Below, piece by piece: positions 1-9,735 of a stretch of DNA of 17,723 nucleotides. Origin of the DNA: Candidatus Aegiribacteria sp. (GTDB taxonomy: Bacteria > Fermentibacterota > Fermentibacteria > Fermentibacterales > JCC-6); NCBI GenBank assembly GCA_030638185.1, contig DAOWFD010000053.1, positions 1-17,723 on the forward strand. Direction: 5' to 3'. Position 1 is the first letter of the stretch. Every line of letters begins with the position of its first letter. The notes under the pieces are model-generated. The model saw only the letters and a list, made by a program, of their open reading frames with translations, was not told the origin of the DNA and searched no databases. Both the position numbers and the translations under genes were made by a program.

Positions 1-24
1 ATACATATCTCATCTCAGATCCAG

Positions 25-1170
25 TCACTTCCTCTTCCAGAGGTAGCTTAGGAAATCCTCTATTTCCCGTCGCTCGGTTTCGTTAAGAGGTTCTATCCTG
101 TCGAATACCCAGGAGCAGACTTCTCCCGGACCATCGAACTCGTCCAGTCTTCCGACGATTGTTGCTATTACTTCCGCCATCTCTTCCCTGCGGACGAGGC
201 TATGTAGCCCGGATCCTTCCTTCTCAATCTCACCAAGAAGGTCGGTATTAATCAATGAATCGAGATCGACAGCCTCTGAAATGGCATGGTAGTGTTCACC
301 GAGTTGTGATGTTGATACTCCATATTCATCGGCCAGCTGCTTCTGAGTGAAATGGGGGCCGTATTTTGTCACAGAATACTCCAGGGCTGCAGCCCAGATT
401 GCAGGTTTCCTGCCCTGGGGAGTAACCACTGAGCAGAACCTGTTCCATACATCAAGGGCCTGCTTGGACTTCTCATGTGAGTAACCGTGGAGTTCAAGCA
501 TACCACTGACCATACCGGCAACAAGGTCCTCAATGGGGAGATCCTCATGATGGAGGGCTTTCCTCTTCAGGCTGACTCTGAGGGATTCGATTCTCAGGAG
601 GGTATGCTCGATCTTCTTGTCAAACGGGGCAAGTTCTTTTGCCTGCAGAAGAAGATGAAGGCTCTCCTCAATTCTCCCAACCTTCGCTTCGAGTATGGCC
701 AGATAGGTTAAAGTAGTCGGGATTCTGTACTTCTCTCTTCTGGCGGTGGCAAGAAGAATTCGCTGGGCTTCTTCATCATTGTTCAACATGAGATGGACAA
801 GACCGAGTTTCCTTCTCGCGTCAAGATCCTCTGGAATGAGCTTCAGATAATCCTCAAGGGCTTCCCTTGCCTGCTCGAACCATTCGAGTTTCAGATAAAT
901 GTCTGAAATCAGCAACAGCCCTGCAGGAGCGGGTACGCCATGCCATTTGAAGCCGGACATGTGAAGTGCGGCTTCCCGCGAACGCCCCTCGTCGATATCA
1001 AGCTGGCTCAGATTGAGAACAGCAAGATCCTCATCGGAAGTATTTCTGATTGAAGAGTCGGCCAGAAGCCTTTCCAGGCTCTCTCTTACAGCTTCATTAT
1101 TCTTCTCTTCTCTTGCCTTTTCAACCTGCTTCCATAGCCAATCTATTTTATCACCGGGTAAGCCTGCCAA
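25..1170 (-). CDS. TPR protein with C-terminal TFIIB/cyclin-like domain
   Basis: Cytoplasmic protein of about 381 residues with no signal peptide. Residues about 85-186 are helical pairs with TPR-type spacing (for example the stretch around WFEQAREALEDYLKLIPED). Residues about 222-303 look like a cyclin/TFIIB fold ending in a helix-turn-helix: KPAIWAAALEYSV, then FTQKQLADEYGVSTSQL. Bacterial proteins with TPRs and such a domain (DUF6398-like) are known but functionally undefined. A TTG at 1176 overlaps the stop of the upstream protease gene, but the ribosome site AGGGAGGA ends at 1177, immediately against it. The TTG at 1170 has a six-base spacer from the same site and is preferred here. It is the last gene of the four-gene minus operon, so it may be a regulatory or scaffold partner. 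The existence of the gene is secure; its function is unknown. Confidence 0.85.
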   Translation of the reverse strand: MAGLPGDKIDWLWKQVEKAREEKNNEAVRESLERLLADSSIRNTSDEDLAVLNLSQLDIDEGRSREAALHMSGFKWHGVPAPAGLLLISDIYLKLEWFEQAREALEDYLKLIPEDLDARRKLGLVHLMLNNDEEAQRILLATARREKYRIPTTLTYLAILEAKVGRIEESLHLLLQAKELAPFDKKIEHTLLRIESLRVSLKRKALHHEDLPIEDLVAGMVSGMLELHGYSHEKSKQALDVWNRFCSVVTPQGRKPAIWAAALEYSVTKYGPHFTQKQLADEYGVSTSQLGEHYHAISEAVDLDSLINTDLLGEIEKEGSGLHSLVRREEMAEVIATIVGRLDEFDGPGEVCSWVFDRIEPLNETERREIEDFLSYLWKRK

Positions 1171-1172
1171 TA

Positions 1173-4100
1173 TCAATCCTCCCTGGTTACAACCAGTATG
1201 CCGAATTCCTCCGTTGTTCTGCTGAATACGGAAGTACCCAGAGCCTCTGCATTAATCTTATAAATGTAAGGACCCGACGCAACAGGGTCTCCATCGTGAT
1301 CAAGGCCTTCCCACAGTATCTGGTTGTACCCCTGGCTGCATATCTGCGTCAGTTCTTCTATTCTGGTTCCGGCTACGGTAAAGATGGAAACCGTTACCTG
1401 GGCATCCTCCGATATCCTGAAGCTGAAACACCTCCTCCAGTTCCCTGGATTAGGATAAACAACAGCTTCGGTAATAGCAAGATCGCTTTCTTCAAGAATT
1501 CTAAGGTCCAGTGTGTCCCTGGAACTGTTACCCACGCCGTCCACACTCCAGAGTATCAGCGAATGTTCCCCCATGGACATAGCTTCAAGAGTATACATAA
1601 GCTTCCCCGTAACCGTACTGCCTCTGTTATATAAGAAATATGAGCTGACGTTATTTCCATCACCGTCGACGAACAGATTGAGTTCTTTCCCGGAGCCCCC
1701 GAGAAGACAGATACCGCTTGAATCGCTTATTTCAGCCTCCAGTGTAAAATCTCCAGTCAGTTCAGGGTGCTGAATGCCTTCGTAGCCCCTTATCCACATG
1801 CATACGGAGGGACCCTCAAGATCATCTACCTGTTGTGTTCCCTGGGCAAGAACGCCAGGATCTTCAGCTCCTGACACAGCGGACTGGCTGGAAAGCGCCA
1901 GTGCAGCCCCACGGGCCATACTGCCGGTCATGGATTGAACAGGAATGAAGCAGTCAATACTGAACTCTCCACCGTCCACGATCTGCGTACCGCTGTAGGC
2001 GGTACCACCGTATCTGATATAATGGATCTGGGAATCCCCCAGACATGTGTAGACAGCGTTCCAGGATGACTCCAAAATTTCGATAAAGGCCAATCCGTCG
2101 TTCTGAAAATCGCTTCCGGAAATGGTATTCAGCTCTCCGCTCCAGAGAGTATCATCGTTGAAGATCACTGACCCGTCGGAATTCGGAAGGGGCAGTGGCA
2201 TATCTGGATAACCAAACATTACGTAAAACCTGTTATTAAGGCTGTAGGCTCCGGATAGCGCAAGTTTAGACTGCCAGACAGCATCACCTACCGTAAGGTC
2301 CTCATGCTGGCAGAGAGAATCAATGACACTCCTGAAATAGAGGTAGTTTGAAGAGCCGTAGGTTCCCCTGGTTGCGGCCACACTGGAAATGCAGCCTCCC
2401 GCTGGATGATAAACAAGGGTTTCTCCGATTGCATCACTTCCTGGATCGTCAAAATGTCCCACATCGCAGGTAGCCCAGAAGGAGACCGGCAATCTGTGGC
2501 CGTTGACAAGGCTGCTCACATCTTCCCCGAGCATCATCACCTCATGAGCTATCTGATTGGCGGCTCCGTGTCCCTGGTAAAGCAGCAATAGAAAGCCCCG
2601 ATTAAATGTTTCAATAAAGCTTTCTCTCGCTTCAGGTTTTTCGGGATGCGGACCATCAGGGGTCCATGGGCCTGGTGGCCAGGGGTAATCTATCAGGTAG
2701 AACTTTTCTCTGGACATGCAGCGAGGCAGGACTTCCTCGGTGATGTGTTCGCAATACAGGGTATGCACTATTTCATTCCATGCTGCACCCTGACCCCACT
2801 CGTCATCAGCAACGATAAGAGCCCTGTTCATCCATGTACCGTTGTTCCGGTCGTCATCGTAGTCGAGCAGTTTCGCGGTACAGGTACCCAGTTGGAGCAG
2901 ATTATCCACCGGAATCCTGGCAATTGGAACCTCAGGCAGGAAAGCATCCTCATGAACCATTACGTACATATCGTCAAAGCAGTCTTTTCTGCCTGTTAAC
3001 AATTTGATCCAGGGGGGTATCATCACCGGTTGACTGGTTGCATTGCCAAGGAAATCGTAGTGCCCGTCACCGGCAAGTATTACACCACGCAGTCCACCCG
3101 ACCAGCTGTCAATTCCCCATCTGATGGCCGATCTGATAGCACCGGGATCCGCAATACCCTGACCGAATTCATCGTAGATCTCCGTAGTAGTTACTACGAC
3201 AGGACTGTGCCCCTGCTCGGTGCTCAATGTTTCAATTCCCCAGATACCGTTGTACAGGGAAGGATGCACAACGATCAGTCTGTCTCCATCCGATACCGTG
3301 CCCACAAGACGTCCGGGACTGGAGGATACTATTGAATCCGGAGACATCCAGTCGTTTGAATCCATTAGTATCAACGATGAAGAAGTATCGACATAATATG
3401 AAAATTCAAGATTACTGCCTGCATATTCCGTGTCGGTAATTAATTCCGGAGAATCGAAGTCAGAGATGTTTACGGCAATGCAGTCAGAGGATACACCTGA
3501 AACACTGAAGTTGTACCTTCCGGTTCTCTCTCTTGAAGGGAAGAGCACCCTGCCCGTAAGATAGCCAGGCTGATCAGCATAAGTAACCTGTACAGAATTA
3601 AGTCCCAGAACACCCTCGCCTGCATCCTCCACCAGTACAATTTCAAGCGTACAGGAACCGGACAGCTGAAGGCTGTCTGCCTCCAGCGTTCTGCCGCCGG
3701 AACCGTACCATGTGTCAGTTAGAACCTGGTTCCCGTTTATGTAAATTGCGACTGTATGGGACTGTGATCTGTCAGTTACAACGGAGACTTTGACCGAGCT
3801 TCTGTTTGAACCGGTAACCTGAAACGGTACGGTAATACTTTCTCCCTCTGAAATCGTTTCCCATATCCATCCTGTTGTGCCTTCATACAATGGCATCCAG
3901 AAATGTTCTTCCCTGAACCATAAATCGGTAAGGATCGTGTTTCCCCATTCCGGGGATGAATCAGGCTGCCCTGATATCCCATTCATTCTCCGTCCGTTTT
4001 CAGAGCCCCATGTAAGCCAGTATACATTATGGGTTGCGTACCTGTGCTGTAGCCTCAGAATTTCCTGGTCTGAAACCTCCCATCTTGACAACCCTCTTCC

Positions 4101-4949
4101 GAGGAATTCTATGTAATCATCTTCGTTGAAAAGTCCATCGCCATTCTGGTCATTCACAGTGAAAGCAACTTCCAAAAGCTCATGGGAATCGTCCGGATCA
4201 TCGCTGAACATCAGGCCCGGACCGGTGAACAGCCTCAGGGAGGCACATGGAGAACCGATTACCTCACAGCCGCCATCTACAAGATCGCTGCCCGATAGAG
4301 TGTACCCGCCGGTATTCTCGATTGCTATCCGAGCCCAAGGCTTTCCCCAGAAAACACTCTCTACGGTCCCATCGGTATCGCTTCTCCAGAACAGACAATC
4401 CTTCGGAGCGATAAGTTTGAGCAGAGGATGTCTCTCAACGGAGGTACCGCCGGGCACCGGATCCCAGTGCAACTGAAGATCGATTCTCGAAGCGTAGCTG
4501 CTGCCGCTTTCCCCGATAATGGGAAACACCGTTATCATAGCCAGCCGGGTTCCCGCAAGAGGGATGATACCGTTAAGCACGACATGCCTTTCTTCGGGCT
4601 GCACAGGATCCACATCGATCTCTCTCGCAAACAGGCCTTCCCCGATTATGGCAGGAGTCACTGCCTGGCTGGAACTGATGCCGGTTGATCTGTATGAAGC
4701 TGCCGAATAACGCAGTTCAGGTGCAGCCCCATCGGGAACAGGGATGAAAAAAGTCAGCGAAGGACGAACGGGCTCACCGGCCGCGAATCTTACAGGTACT
4801 CCATTGAAAACAGCATAACTGCCGCGTTCTGTACTGATTACGACAGGATCTTCAAAGGTTAGTACTGTGCTGTACCCGCTTGAGGGAGCCGTTGAAACAG
4901 ATGCTGTCAACTGTGATACGGATACACAAAGCAGAAGTAAGGAAATCAT
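1173..4949 (-). CDS. PorU/gingipain-like C25 cysteine peptidase with FlgD-Ig-like C-terminus (copy 1)
   Basis: Exported protein of 1258 residues. The N-terminus (ISLLLLCVSVSQLTAS) is a signal peptide. An N-terminal region of about 560 residues matches the PorU pattern, including a calcium-loop-like DxNxDG segment starting at D267 before DDYIEFLGRGL, then YATHNVYWLTWG. The C25 domain spans roughly residues 560-900. The likely catalytic His is H794 in QGHGAAN and the likely nucleophile is C828 in ATCDVGHFD. Upstream sits the family pattern PEVPIARIPV. The last 90 residues (YPNPGNWRRCFSF to the end) are a FlgD-Ig-like beta domain of the kind carried by type IX secretion cargo and PorU. The ATG at 4949 overlaps the Sir2 stop as ATGA, with AAGGCGG ten bases upstream. 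PorU is the type IX sortase in Bacteroidota. Whether this is a sortase or a secreted protease cannot be told from sequence alone. Confidence 0.92.
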   Translation of the reverse strand: MISLLLLCVSVSQLTASVSTAPSSGYSTVLTFEDPVVISTERGSYAVFNGVPVRFAAGEPVRPSLTFFIPVPDGAAPELRYSAASYRSTGISSSQAVTPAIIGEGLFAREIDVDPVQPEERHVVLNGIIPLAGTRLAMITVFPIIGESGSSYASRIDLQLHWDPVPGGTSVERHPLLKLIAPKDCLFWRSDTDGTVESVFWGKPWARIAIENTGGYTLSGSDLVDGGCEVIGSPCASLRLFTGPGLMFSDDPDDSHELLEVAFTVNDQNGDGLFNEDDYIEFLGRGLSRWEVSDQEILRLQHRYATHNVYWLTWGSENGRRMNGISGQPDSSPEWGNTILTDLWFREEHFWMPLYEGTTGWIWETISEGESITVPFQVTGSNRSSVKVSVVTDRSQSHTVAIYINGNQVLTDTWYGSGGRTLEADSLQLSGSCTLEIVLVEDAGEGVLGLNSVQVTYADQPGYLTGRVLFPSRERTGRYNFSVSGVSSDCIAVNISDFDSPELITDTEYAGSNLEFSYYVDTSSSLILMDSNDWMSPDSIVSSSPGRLVGTVSDGDRLIVVHPSLYNGIWGIETLSTEQGHSPVVVTTTEIYDEFGQGIADPGAIRSAIRWGIDSWSGGLRGVILAGDGHYDFLGNATSQPVMIPPWIKLLTGRKDCFDDMYVMVHEDAFLPEVPIARIPVDNLLQLGTCTAKLLDYDDDRNNGTWMNRALIVADDEWGQGAAWNEIVHTLYCEHITEEVLPRCMSREKFYLIDYPWPPGPWTPDGPHPEKPEARESFIETFNRGFLLLLYQGHGAANQIAHEVMMLGEDVSSLVNGHRLPVSFWATCDVGHFDDPGSDAIGETLVYHPAGGCISSVAATRGTYGSSNYLYFRSVIDSLCQHEDLTVGDAVWQSKLALSGAYSLNNRFYVMFGYPDMPLPLPNSDGSVIFNDDTLWSGELNTISGSDFQNDGLAFIEILESSWNAVYTCLGDSQIHYIRYGGTAYSGTQIVDGGEFSIDCFIPVQSMTGSMARGAALALSSQSAVSGAEDPGVLAQGTQQVDDLEGPSVCMWIRGYEGIQHPELTGDFTLEAEISDSSGICLLGGSGKELNLFVDGDGNNVSSYFLYNRGSTVTGKLMYTLEAMSMGEHSLILWSVDGVGNSSRDTLDLRILEESDLAITEAVVYPNPGNWRRCFSFRISEDAQVTVSIFTVAGTRIEELTQICSQGYNQILWEGLDHDGDPVASGPYIYKINAEALGTSVFSRTTEEFGILVVTRED

Positions 4950-5746
4950 TCTCCATATACCGCCTTAACTATTTCGATAAGAATACTGCCGGCAGTTCCA
5001 TGCAGGCTCAATGTTCCATCAAGGGAAGAAAGGGTGGTTTCCTCAGGATTGATCTCTATAACTTTTGCGCCTCTTCGTAGAGCGATCAGAGGTAATGAAC
5101 TTGCCGGATACACAACCATGGAAGTTCCTATGACCATCATCAGATCGCAGCTGTCCGCCAGTCGAAAGGCCTTTTTCAAAGCCTGTTCAGGGAGCTGCTC
5201 TCCAAAGAGAACAACGTCCGGCCTCAGAATGCTTCCGCATGAACAACGCGGCGGAAGCTCCTCAAAGAGATCCTCGGTCATCGGTACACCGGGAGCACCA
5301 CAGCAATCCAGGCAGGAAGCCGTTCTGAGACTTCCGTGAAGCTCAATGACATCCCTTATACCGGCTTTCTGATGAAGTCCGTCAACATTCTGCGTTACCA
5401 GTGGAAGTATTCCCTTCTCGTTCTGTATCCTTACAAGGGCATAATACCCGGCATGAGGCTCAATTATCTGGCAGGCTTTCAGCCTCTCTCCGTACCACTC
5501 CCATACCAGTTTGGGATTTCTCCTGATGCCCTCAAGCGAAGCAAGGTCCTCTGCTCGATGCTCCCTCCAGAAGCCGTCCTCTCCCCTGAATGTTCTTACT
5601 CCACTTTCCTTCGACATCCCCGCTCCGGTTGAAACAACCGTTAATCCGGCAGCTTTTATCATGTCCGCGGCTTCTGAAATAAGACTCCTGGGCGGAAGTT
5701 CTGTTATCACACTCCCTTTATAATCCGGTTCAGAGCTCACGCACAA
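4946..5746 (-). CDS. cobB: Sir2-family NAD-dependent protein deacylase, class III-like
   Basis: A sirtuin of 266 residues, full length for the bacterial family. It removes acyl groups from lysine using NAD+. Visible motifs are GAGMSKESG at 41-49, FRGEDGFW at 53-60, TQNVDGLH at 118-125, the catalytic histidine H137 in ELHGS, and IGTS at 206-209. Zinc ligands are probably C145, C148 or C149, C168 and C170 (CxC before LRPDVVLFGE). Y85 and R88 (YGER) occupy the Tyr-x2-Arg acyl-lysine pocket of SIRT5/CobB, which suggests succinyl- or malonyl-lysine activity. The start is uncertain. TTG 5746 abuts a weak GGCGG. GTG 5740 sits six bases from GGCGG and fits best. GTG 5710 lies just one base after AAAGGGAG. 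All leave the fold intact. It overlaps both neighbouring protease genes, so it is co-translated with them. Confidence 0.95.
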   Translation of the reverse strand: MCVSSEPDYKGSVITELPPRSLISEAADMIKAAGLTVVSTGAGMSKESGVRTFRGEDGFWREHRAEDLASLEGIRRNPKLVWEWYGERLKACQIIEPHAGYYALVRIQNEKGILPLVTQNVDGLHQKAGIRDVIELHGSLRTASCLDCCGAPGVPMTEDLFEELPPRCSCGSILRPDVVLFGEQLPEQALKKAFRLADSCDLMMVIGTSMVVYPASSLPLIALRRGAKVIEINPEETTLSSLDGTLSLHGTAGSILIEIVKAVYGE

Positions 5747-8700
5747 CCGCCATGATATCAGTTACAGAACGCGATGCGCCTCCCTGGGTCGAGAAGTCGA
5801 TTTTATATATGTAAGCCCCTGATCCAGGCTCATCGAAATCCATATCAAGGCCGTTCCAGACGACCTGGTTGTAGCCTTCACTACAGGTTACAGTTTTCCG
5901 CCATATGGTCCTTCCGGCAACAGTATAAACGGTAATCACGGCAGTACCGACAGAGGAAGTCTCGAAATTGAAGCACCTCTGCCCTTCCCCCGGATTTGGG
6001 TATACGAATACGGAAGAGAGGAGATTTTCAGCTGTCCCGGTCACTTTGAAATCAAGTGTATCCCTTGATGTATTGCCCATTCCATCCCAGACGACCAGGA
6101 TTATTCTGTGGTCGCCTTCGATAAGTTCGGGAATGCTGTATGTAACCTCACCGCAGGTGTAGCTGTCATTTCTGTAAGTAAAATACCTGCTTATGTCGAA
6201 TCCCTTGGAATTGAGGCTGAGGAGGATTGAACGGCCTGCTCCCCCGCCCATTGTGCAGATTCCACTGGAATCGGAAAGCAAAGCTCTCAGCACCGCATCT
6301 CCGCTCACGGATGGAACGTTTTCTCCTCTGTAACCGTCGATCCAGAGTTCAATTGACGGAGGCATTGAATCGGATGAGTGATTACCTTCATCCACGGAGT
6401 AAATCCACTCATCGAACGCAACCTCACAACCATTTCCTGATATCCCTACGGCACTACCCCGTGAATACGAACCCGTATCCGCCTGCATCGGCATAAAGAA
6501 CGATGCGGAGAACCCCTGATCGGTTCCCGTAATAAATGCCTGGTAAATGCTCGAACCGTACCTGAGATAGGTTATTGAACTGCTGCCTAAGCCGCTGTAA
6601 GTCCTTTCCGATCCGCTCTCGGTGACATTCAGGAAACTAATAGAGCTGTTCTGGAAAGAACCGCTTATTTCGTTTATTCTGCCTCTATAGAGAGTACCTG
6701 AGGGGATTTCAAAGCTGCATCCGCTGGCGGGCGGGTAAACGGAATGTATGCCTCCGTCTCCAAGGAGAACGTAATACTTGCTGTTACTGATGCTCGACAC
6801 CTGCAGCTTGGCCAGCCACAGGGCTTCTGCTATACTGGGGTTCCCCCCGCCGTATATCTCTTCATAATAACGAATGAATAGTATTTCATTGGATCCCGGA
6901 TAAGTGCCCCTGGTAGCGCCAATGGAGACAATGGAACCGGATCCGGGCTTCAGCAGGAAATCTTCAGCAAGGCAATTGGCTGATATCATGTCAAAATGAC
7001 CCAGATCACAGCTCGCGAAGATCATTACCGGCTGTCGGTCATCGTTTTCGATTCTCTGAACATCACTTGATACAAGCAGCTTCTCATGGGCAAGCTGCCC
7101 GTAGGAACCGTGTCCGAAGAAGATCATGTTCGCACAGCCATTTGACAGCTTCTGAATGAAATCTTCCCTTGCATCGGGTTTTTCCGGATGATCACCGGAA
7201 GGTGTTGTTCCCGGAGGCCAGGGGAATTCTATCATATAGGATTTAATCCTGTCCAGGCTGGCAGGAAGAATGGTATCCGCCAGCAGTTCACAGCTATTCG
7301 TATGGTAATACTCATTAACACTGGATTTCCCCCACTCATCATCCGCGACCAGTATTATCCTGTTCTCCCACTCTCCAGTTCCCTCCTGAAACTCGTAGAT
7401 CATAACCTTCGACAGATAAGCGGTCAGCTGGTTTTCCGAAGATGCCGGAATCCTCGATATGGGAGCTTCGGGGTACAGTCCGCCCTCGTGAGCGATTACA
7501 TAGATATCATCATAGTTCGTGCCATATTCTGAATTAAGGAGAATGCAGGCAGGTATCAGCGTGGGATACGAAGTGATATGCATGAGAGGATCATAAGATC
7601 CATCTCCTACCAGCAGAATAGACCGGGGCGGTTCACTCCATGAATCCTGCGTATATCTGAAGAAGGATCTGATCGCACCGGGATCGCGAAGGCCCTGTCC
7701 GAACTCGTTATACACCTCACTTGCGCTCACAAGCGCAACGGACAGACCCCTGCCGGCATACATCGTCTCGAGGGGTTCAGCAGCTGCAGTGATCTGGTCC
7801 GCAACCACGACCACAACATCACCCTGAATTCCGCTGCCGATTATCCGGCCGGGTTGGGAAACCGTTATTGAATCCGGAGAAAGATAGTTTTCACCCCCTG
7901 CCGAAAGCCAGAATTGGCTGTTCTGCTGAATATCCAGCGCAACATCAAGATCTGTCCCGGACAGCTGACCTTGAAGTCTTACCGGAACAGCAGGGTTTGA
8001 AAGATCCAGGAGTCCGAATTCACTGACCGCTCCACCAAGCGTGAAGTTGTACCTTGTCTCAAACGCATCGGTAAAACGCAGCATCCGGTTGGCGGCATAT
8101 GACAGTCTCCTTGGATATTCGACCTTGAAGTAATTGAAATATATCGCTCCAGTCTCTTCCACGGCGGTAACCTTGAGGAGGTTCATGGAAAGATCGAATT
8201 CAAGATCGCTGATATCGAATATTATTTCATCATCACCTGTCCAGAGAGTATCCAAAATAACGACACCGTTAAGATCTAATTCGATTCTTTGACTTGGAGT
8301 TATTCCATGGCTCTTTTCGGATGCAATCGATAAAGTCAGGCTTCCATTACCATCCGCGGAGAGGGTTGAGAAATAGAAATAACTTGGCATACCCTCGAAA
8401 AGTTGCGTCCAGACCCATCCTGTGCGATTCTCCTGTCCTGCGACCCATGCGTATTCCTGCTCCTGCCATATGCTGTGAAGCAGGCTGTCTCCCCATTCTG
8501 GTGAAGCATCAGGCATCACGCTGGCAGTATCTATTCTGAGGCCGTTCTCGCCGCCCCATGTCAGCCAGTATACGTTGTGAGTAGCGTACCTGTGGGAAAA
8601 TCTCTGCAGCTCTCCGCTCGAGACATCGAACCTGTCGAGTTCCTGTGCGAAGAATTTAAGTGTATCCGACTGGTCGAATATACCGTCTCCTCCGTCACAC

Positions 8701-9509
8701 ACTTCTATTGCCAGTTCAGACAGCTGGTGTTCATCGGCCGGATCTTCCAGGTCAAACTGAGTTCCGGGCCCGGAGAAGACTGTTAACGCTCTCGAAGGAG
8801 TTCCGGTTATCTCGCATCCTGCCAGCTCAAGTTCTGCTCCGGTCACAGCGTAGATACCGGTAGAAGACACCGCTATTCTAGCCCATGGCCTGCCCCAGAA
8901 AGGGCTGGTAGCATCGGTCCGGTCAATTCCCGGCCAGAATAGAAGCCCGGGGTGGGAGAGAGCTTCAAGCAGAGGAGAATCGATTTCACGGCTTCCAGCA
9001 GCTGGAGGCCATGTCAGCCGGACGGATATCTCCAGAGGAATATTACCGCTAATGCCTCCGCCAAATGGATTGACGGTCACCGCGGCGACTGTTGTTCCGA
9101 GCATCCTGAATGTACGGAGCTCTACGTAACCATCGGATTCAACGGGGGGACTGCCGGAAGGTATTTTCCATTCCGTATCAAGCCCATCCCCTGTCATGGA
9201 AGGAGTTACCAGAAGCAGCCCCGGCAGTGAAACTGGCTGAGATCCCCTGGGAATGCAACTTACATACGGCTCACATTCGGGAGGGACGGGAATGTAGAAG
9301 GTTATTGACGGCAGAACGTATTCGTCCTGCTCGAATGAAACTCCCATACCATGAATAACAGGATACCATCGGTCTTCATAGCTCCGAAAAGAGGGCTGGT
9401 CGACACTTACGGTGAATGAACATCCATCATTACCTGAGTAGTTGAAAGTAACGATATCCTGGTATTCCCGATTACTCAGCAGAATAACGGCCAGCAGAAG
9501 AAGGTTCAA
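5730..9509 (-). CDS. PorU/gingipain-like C25 cysteine peptidase with FlgD-Ig-like C-terminus (copy 2)
   Basis: First gene of the minus operon, 1259 residues, a paralogue of the downstream protease along its whole length. It begins NLLLLAVILLS, a short signal-peptide core. The PorU-like N-terminal half includes ARIAVSSTGIYAVTGAEL, a calcium-loop-like DGGDGIFDQSD and RYATHNVYWLTWGG. In the C25 domain the probable catalytic residues are H800 in FFGHGSYGQ and C834 in FASCDLGHFD. The 34-residue His-Cys spacing is identical in copy 1. PEAPISRIPAS matches the conserved segment before the catalytic region. The C-terminus, from VYPNPGEGQRCFNF on, is FlgD-Ig-like and ends in IMAVVREL, similar to type IX sorting domains but without a clear KxxxK tail. 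The TTG start at 9509 is well supported by AAGGA about eight bases upstream. Probably acts at or beyond the outer membrane. Confidence in the family is high; the exact role is open. Confidence 0.92.
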   Translation of the reverse strand: MNLLLLAVILLSNREYQDIVTFNYSGNDGCSFTVSVDQPSFRSYEDRWYPVIHGMGVSFEQDEYVLPSITFYIPVPPECEPYVSCIPRGSQPVSLPGLLLVTPSMTGDGLDTEWKIPSGSPPVESDGYVELRTFRMLGTTVAAVTVNPFGGGISGNIPLEISVRLTWPPAAGSREIDSPLLEALSHPGLLFWPGIDRTDATSPFWGRPWARIAVSSTGIYAVTGAELELAGCEITGTPSRALTVFSGPGTQFDLEDPADEHQLSELAIEVCDGGDGIFDQSDTLKFFAQELDRFDVSSGELQRFSHRYATHNVYWLTWGGENGLRIDTASVMPDASPEWGDSLLHSIWQEQEYAWVAGQENRTGWVWTQLFEGMPSYFYFSTLSADGNGSLTLSIASEKSHGITPSQRIELDLNGVVILDTLWTGDDEIIFDISDLEFDLSMNLLKVTAVEETGAIYFNYFKVEYPRRLSYAANRMLRFTDAFETRYNFTLGGAVSEFGLLDLSNPAVPVRLQGQLSGTDLDVALDIQQNSQFWLSAGGENYLSPDSITVSQPGRIIGSGIQGDVVVVVADQITAAAEPLETMYAGRGLSVALVSASEVYNEFGQGLRDPGAIRSFFRYTQDSWSEPPRSILLVGDGSYDPLMHITSYPTLIPACILLNSEYGTNYDDIYVIAHEGGLYPEAPISRIPASSENQLTAYLSKVMIYEFQEGTGEWENRIILVADDEWGKSSVNEYYHTNSCELLADTILPASLDRIKSYMIEFPWPPGTTPSGDHPEKPDAREDFIQKLSNGCANMIFFGHGSYGQLAHEKLLVSSDVQRIENDDRQPVMIFASCDLGHFDMISANCLAEDFLLKPGSGSIVSIGATRGTYPGSNEILFIRYYEEIYGGGNPSIAEALWLAKLQVSSISNSKYYVLLGDGGIHSVYPPASGCSFEIPSGTLYRGRINEISGSFQNSSISFLNVTESGSERTYSGLGSSSITYLRYGSSIYQAFITGTDQGFSASFFMPMQADTGSYSRGSAVGISGNGCEVAFDEWIYSVDEGNHSSDSMPPSIELWIDGYRGENVPSVSGDAVLRALLSDSSGICTMGGGAGRSILLSLNSKGFDISRYFTYRNDSYTCGEVTYSIPELIEGDHRIILVVWDGMGNTSRDTLDFKVTGTAENLLSSVFVYPNPGEGQRCFNFETSSVGTAVITVYTVAGRTIWRKTVTCSEGYNQVVWNGLDMDFDEPGSGAYIYKIDFSTQGGASRSVTDIMAVVREL

Positions 9510-9735
9510 AATACTTTCCTTTCAGATCTGAATACTACCTGATCAGAGTCCGCGACGAAAGAAATACATCAATTCATTCTGTTCGCCGGCCGTGATTATG
9601 TCACTCCACATTTGCAATATAACTCCGACGGAAGGGATGTGTTCCCGCGAAGATGTTTCAATCAGTATCCCCTCTGATTAAAAATGCAAGGATAAGTATA
9701 TCTATTCTGCTGCTATTGTAAAAGGTTTAGTTACG

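Noticed and set aside
1050..1634. 194-codon open frame on the plus strand
   Set aside because: Lies antisense to the C25 protease and TPR genes, whose frames are well supported by motifs; treated as a shadow.
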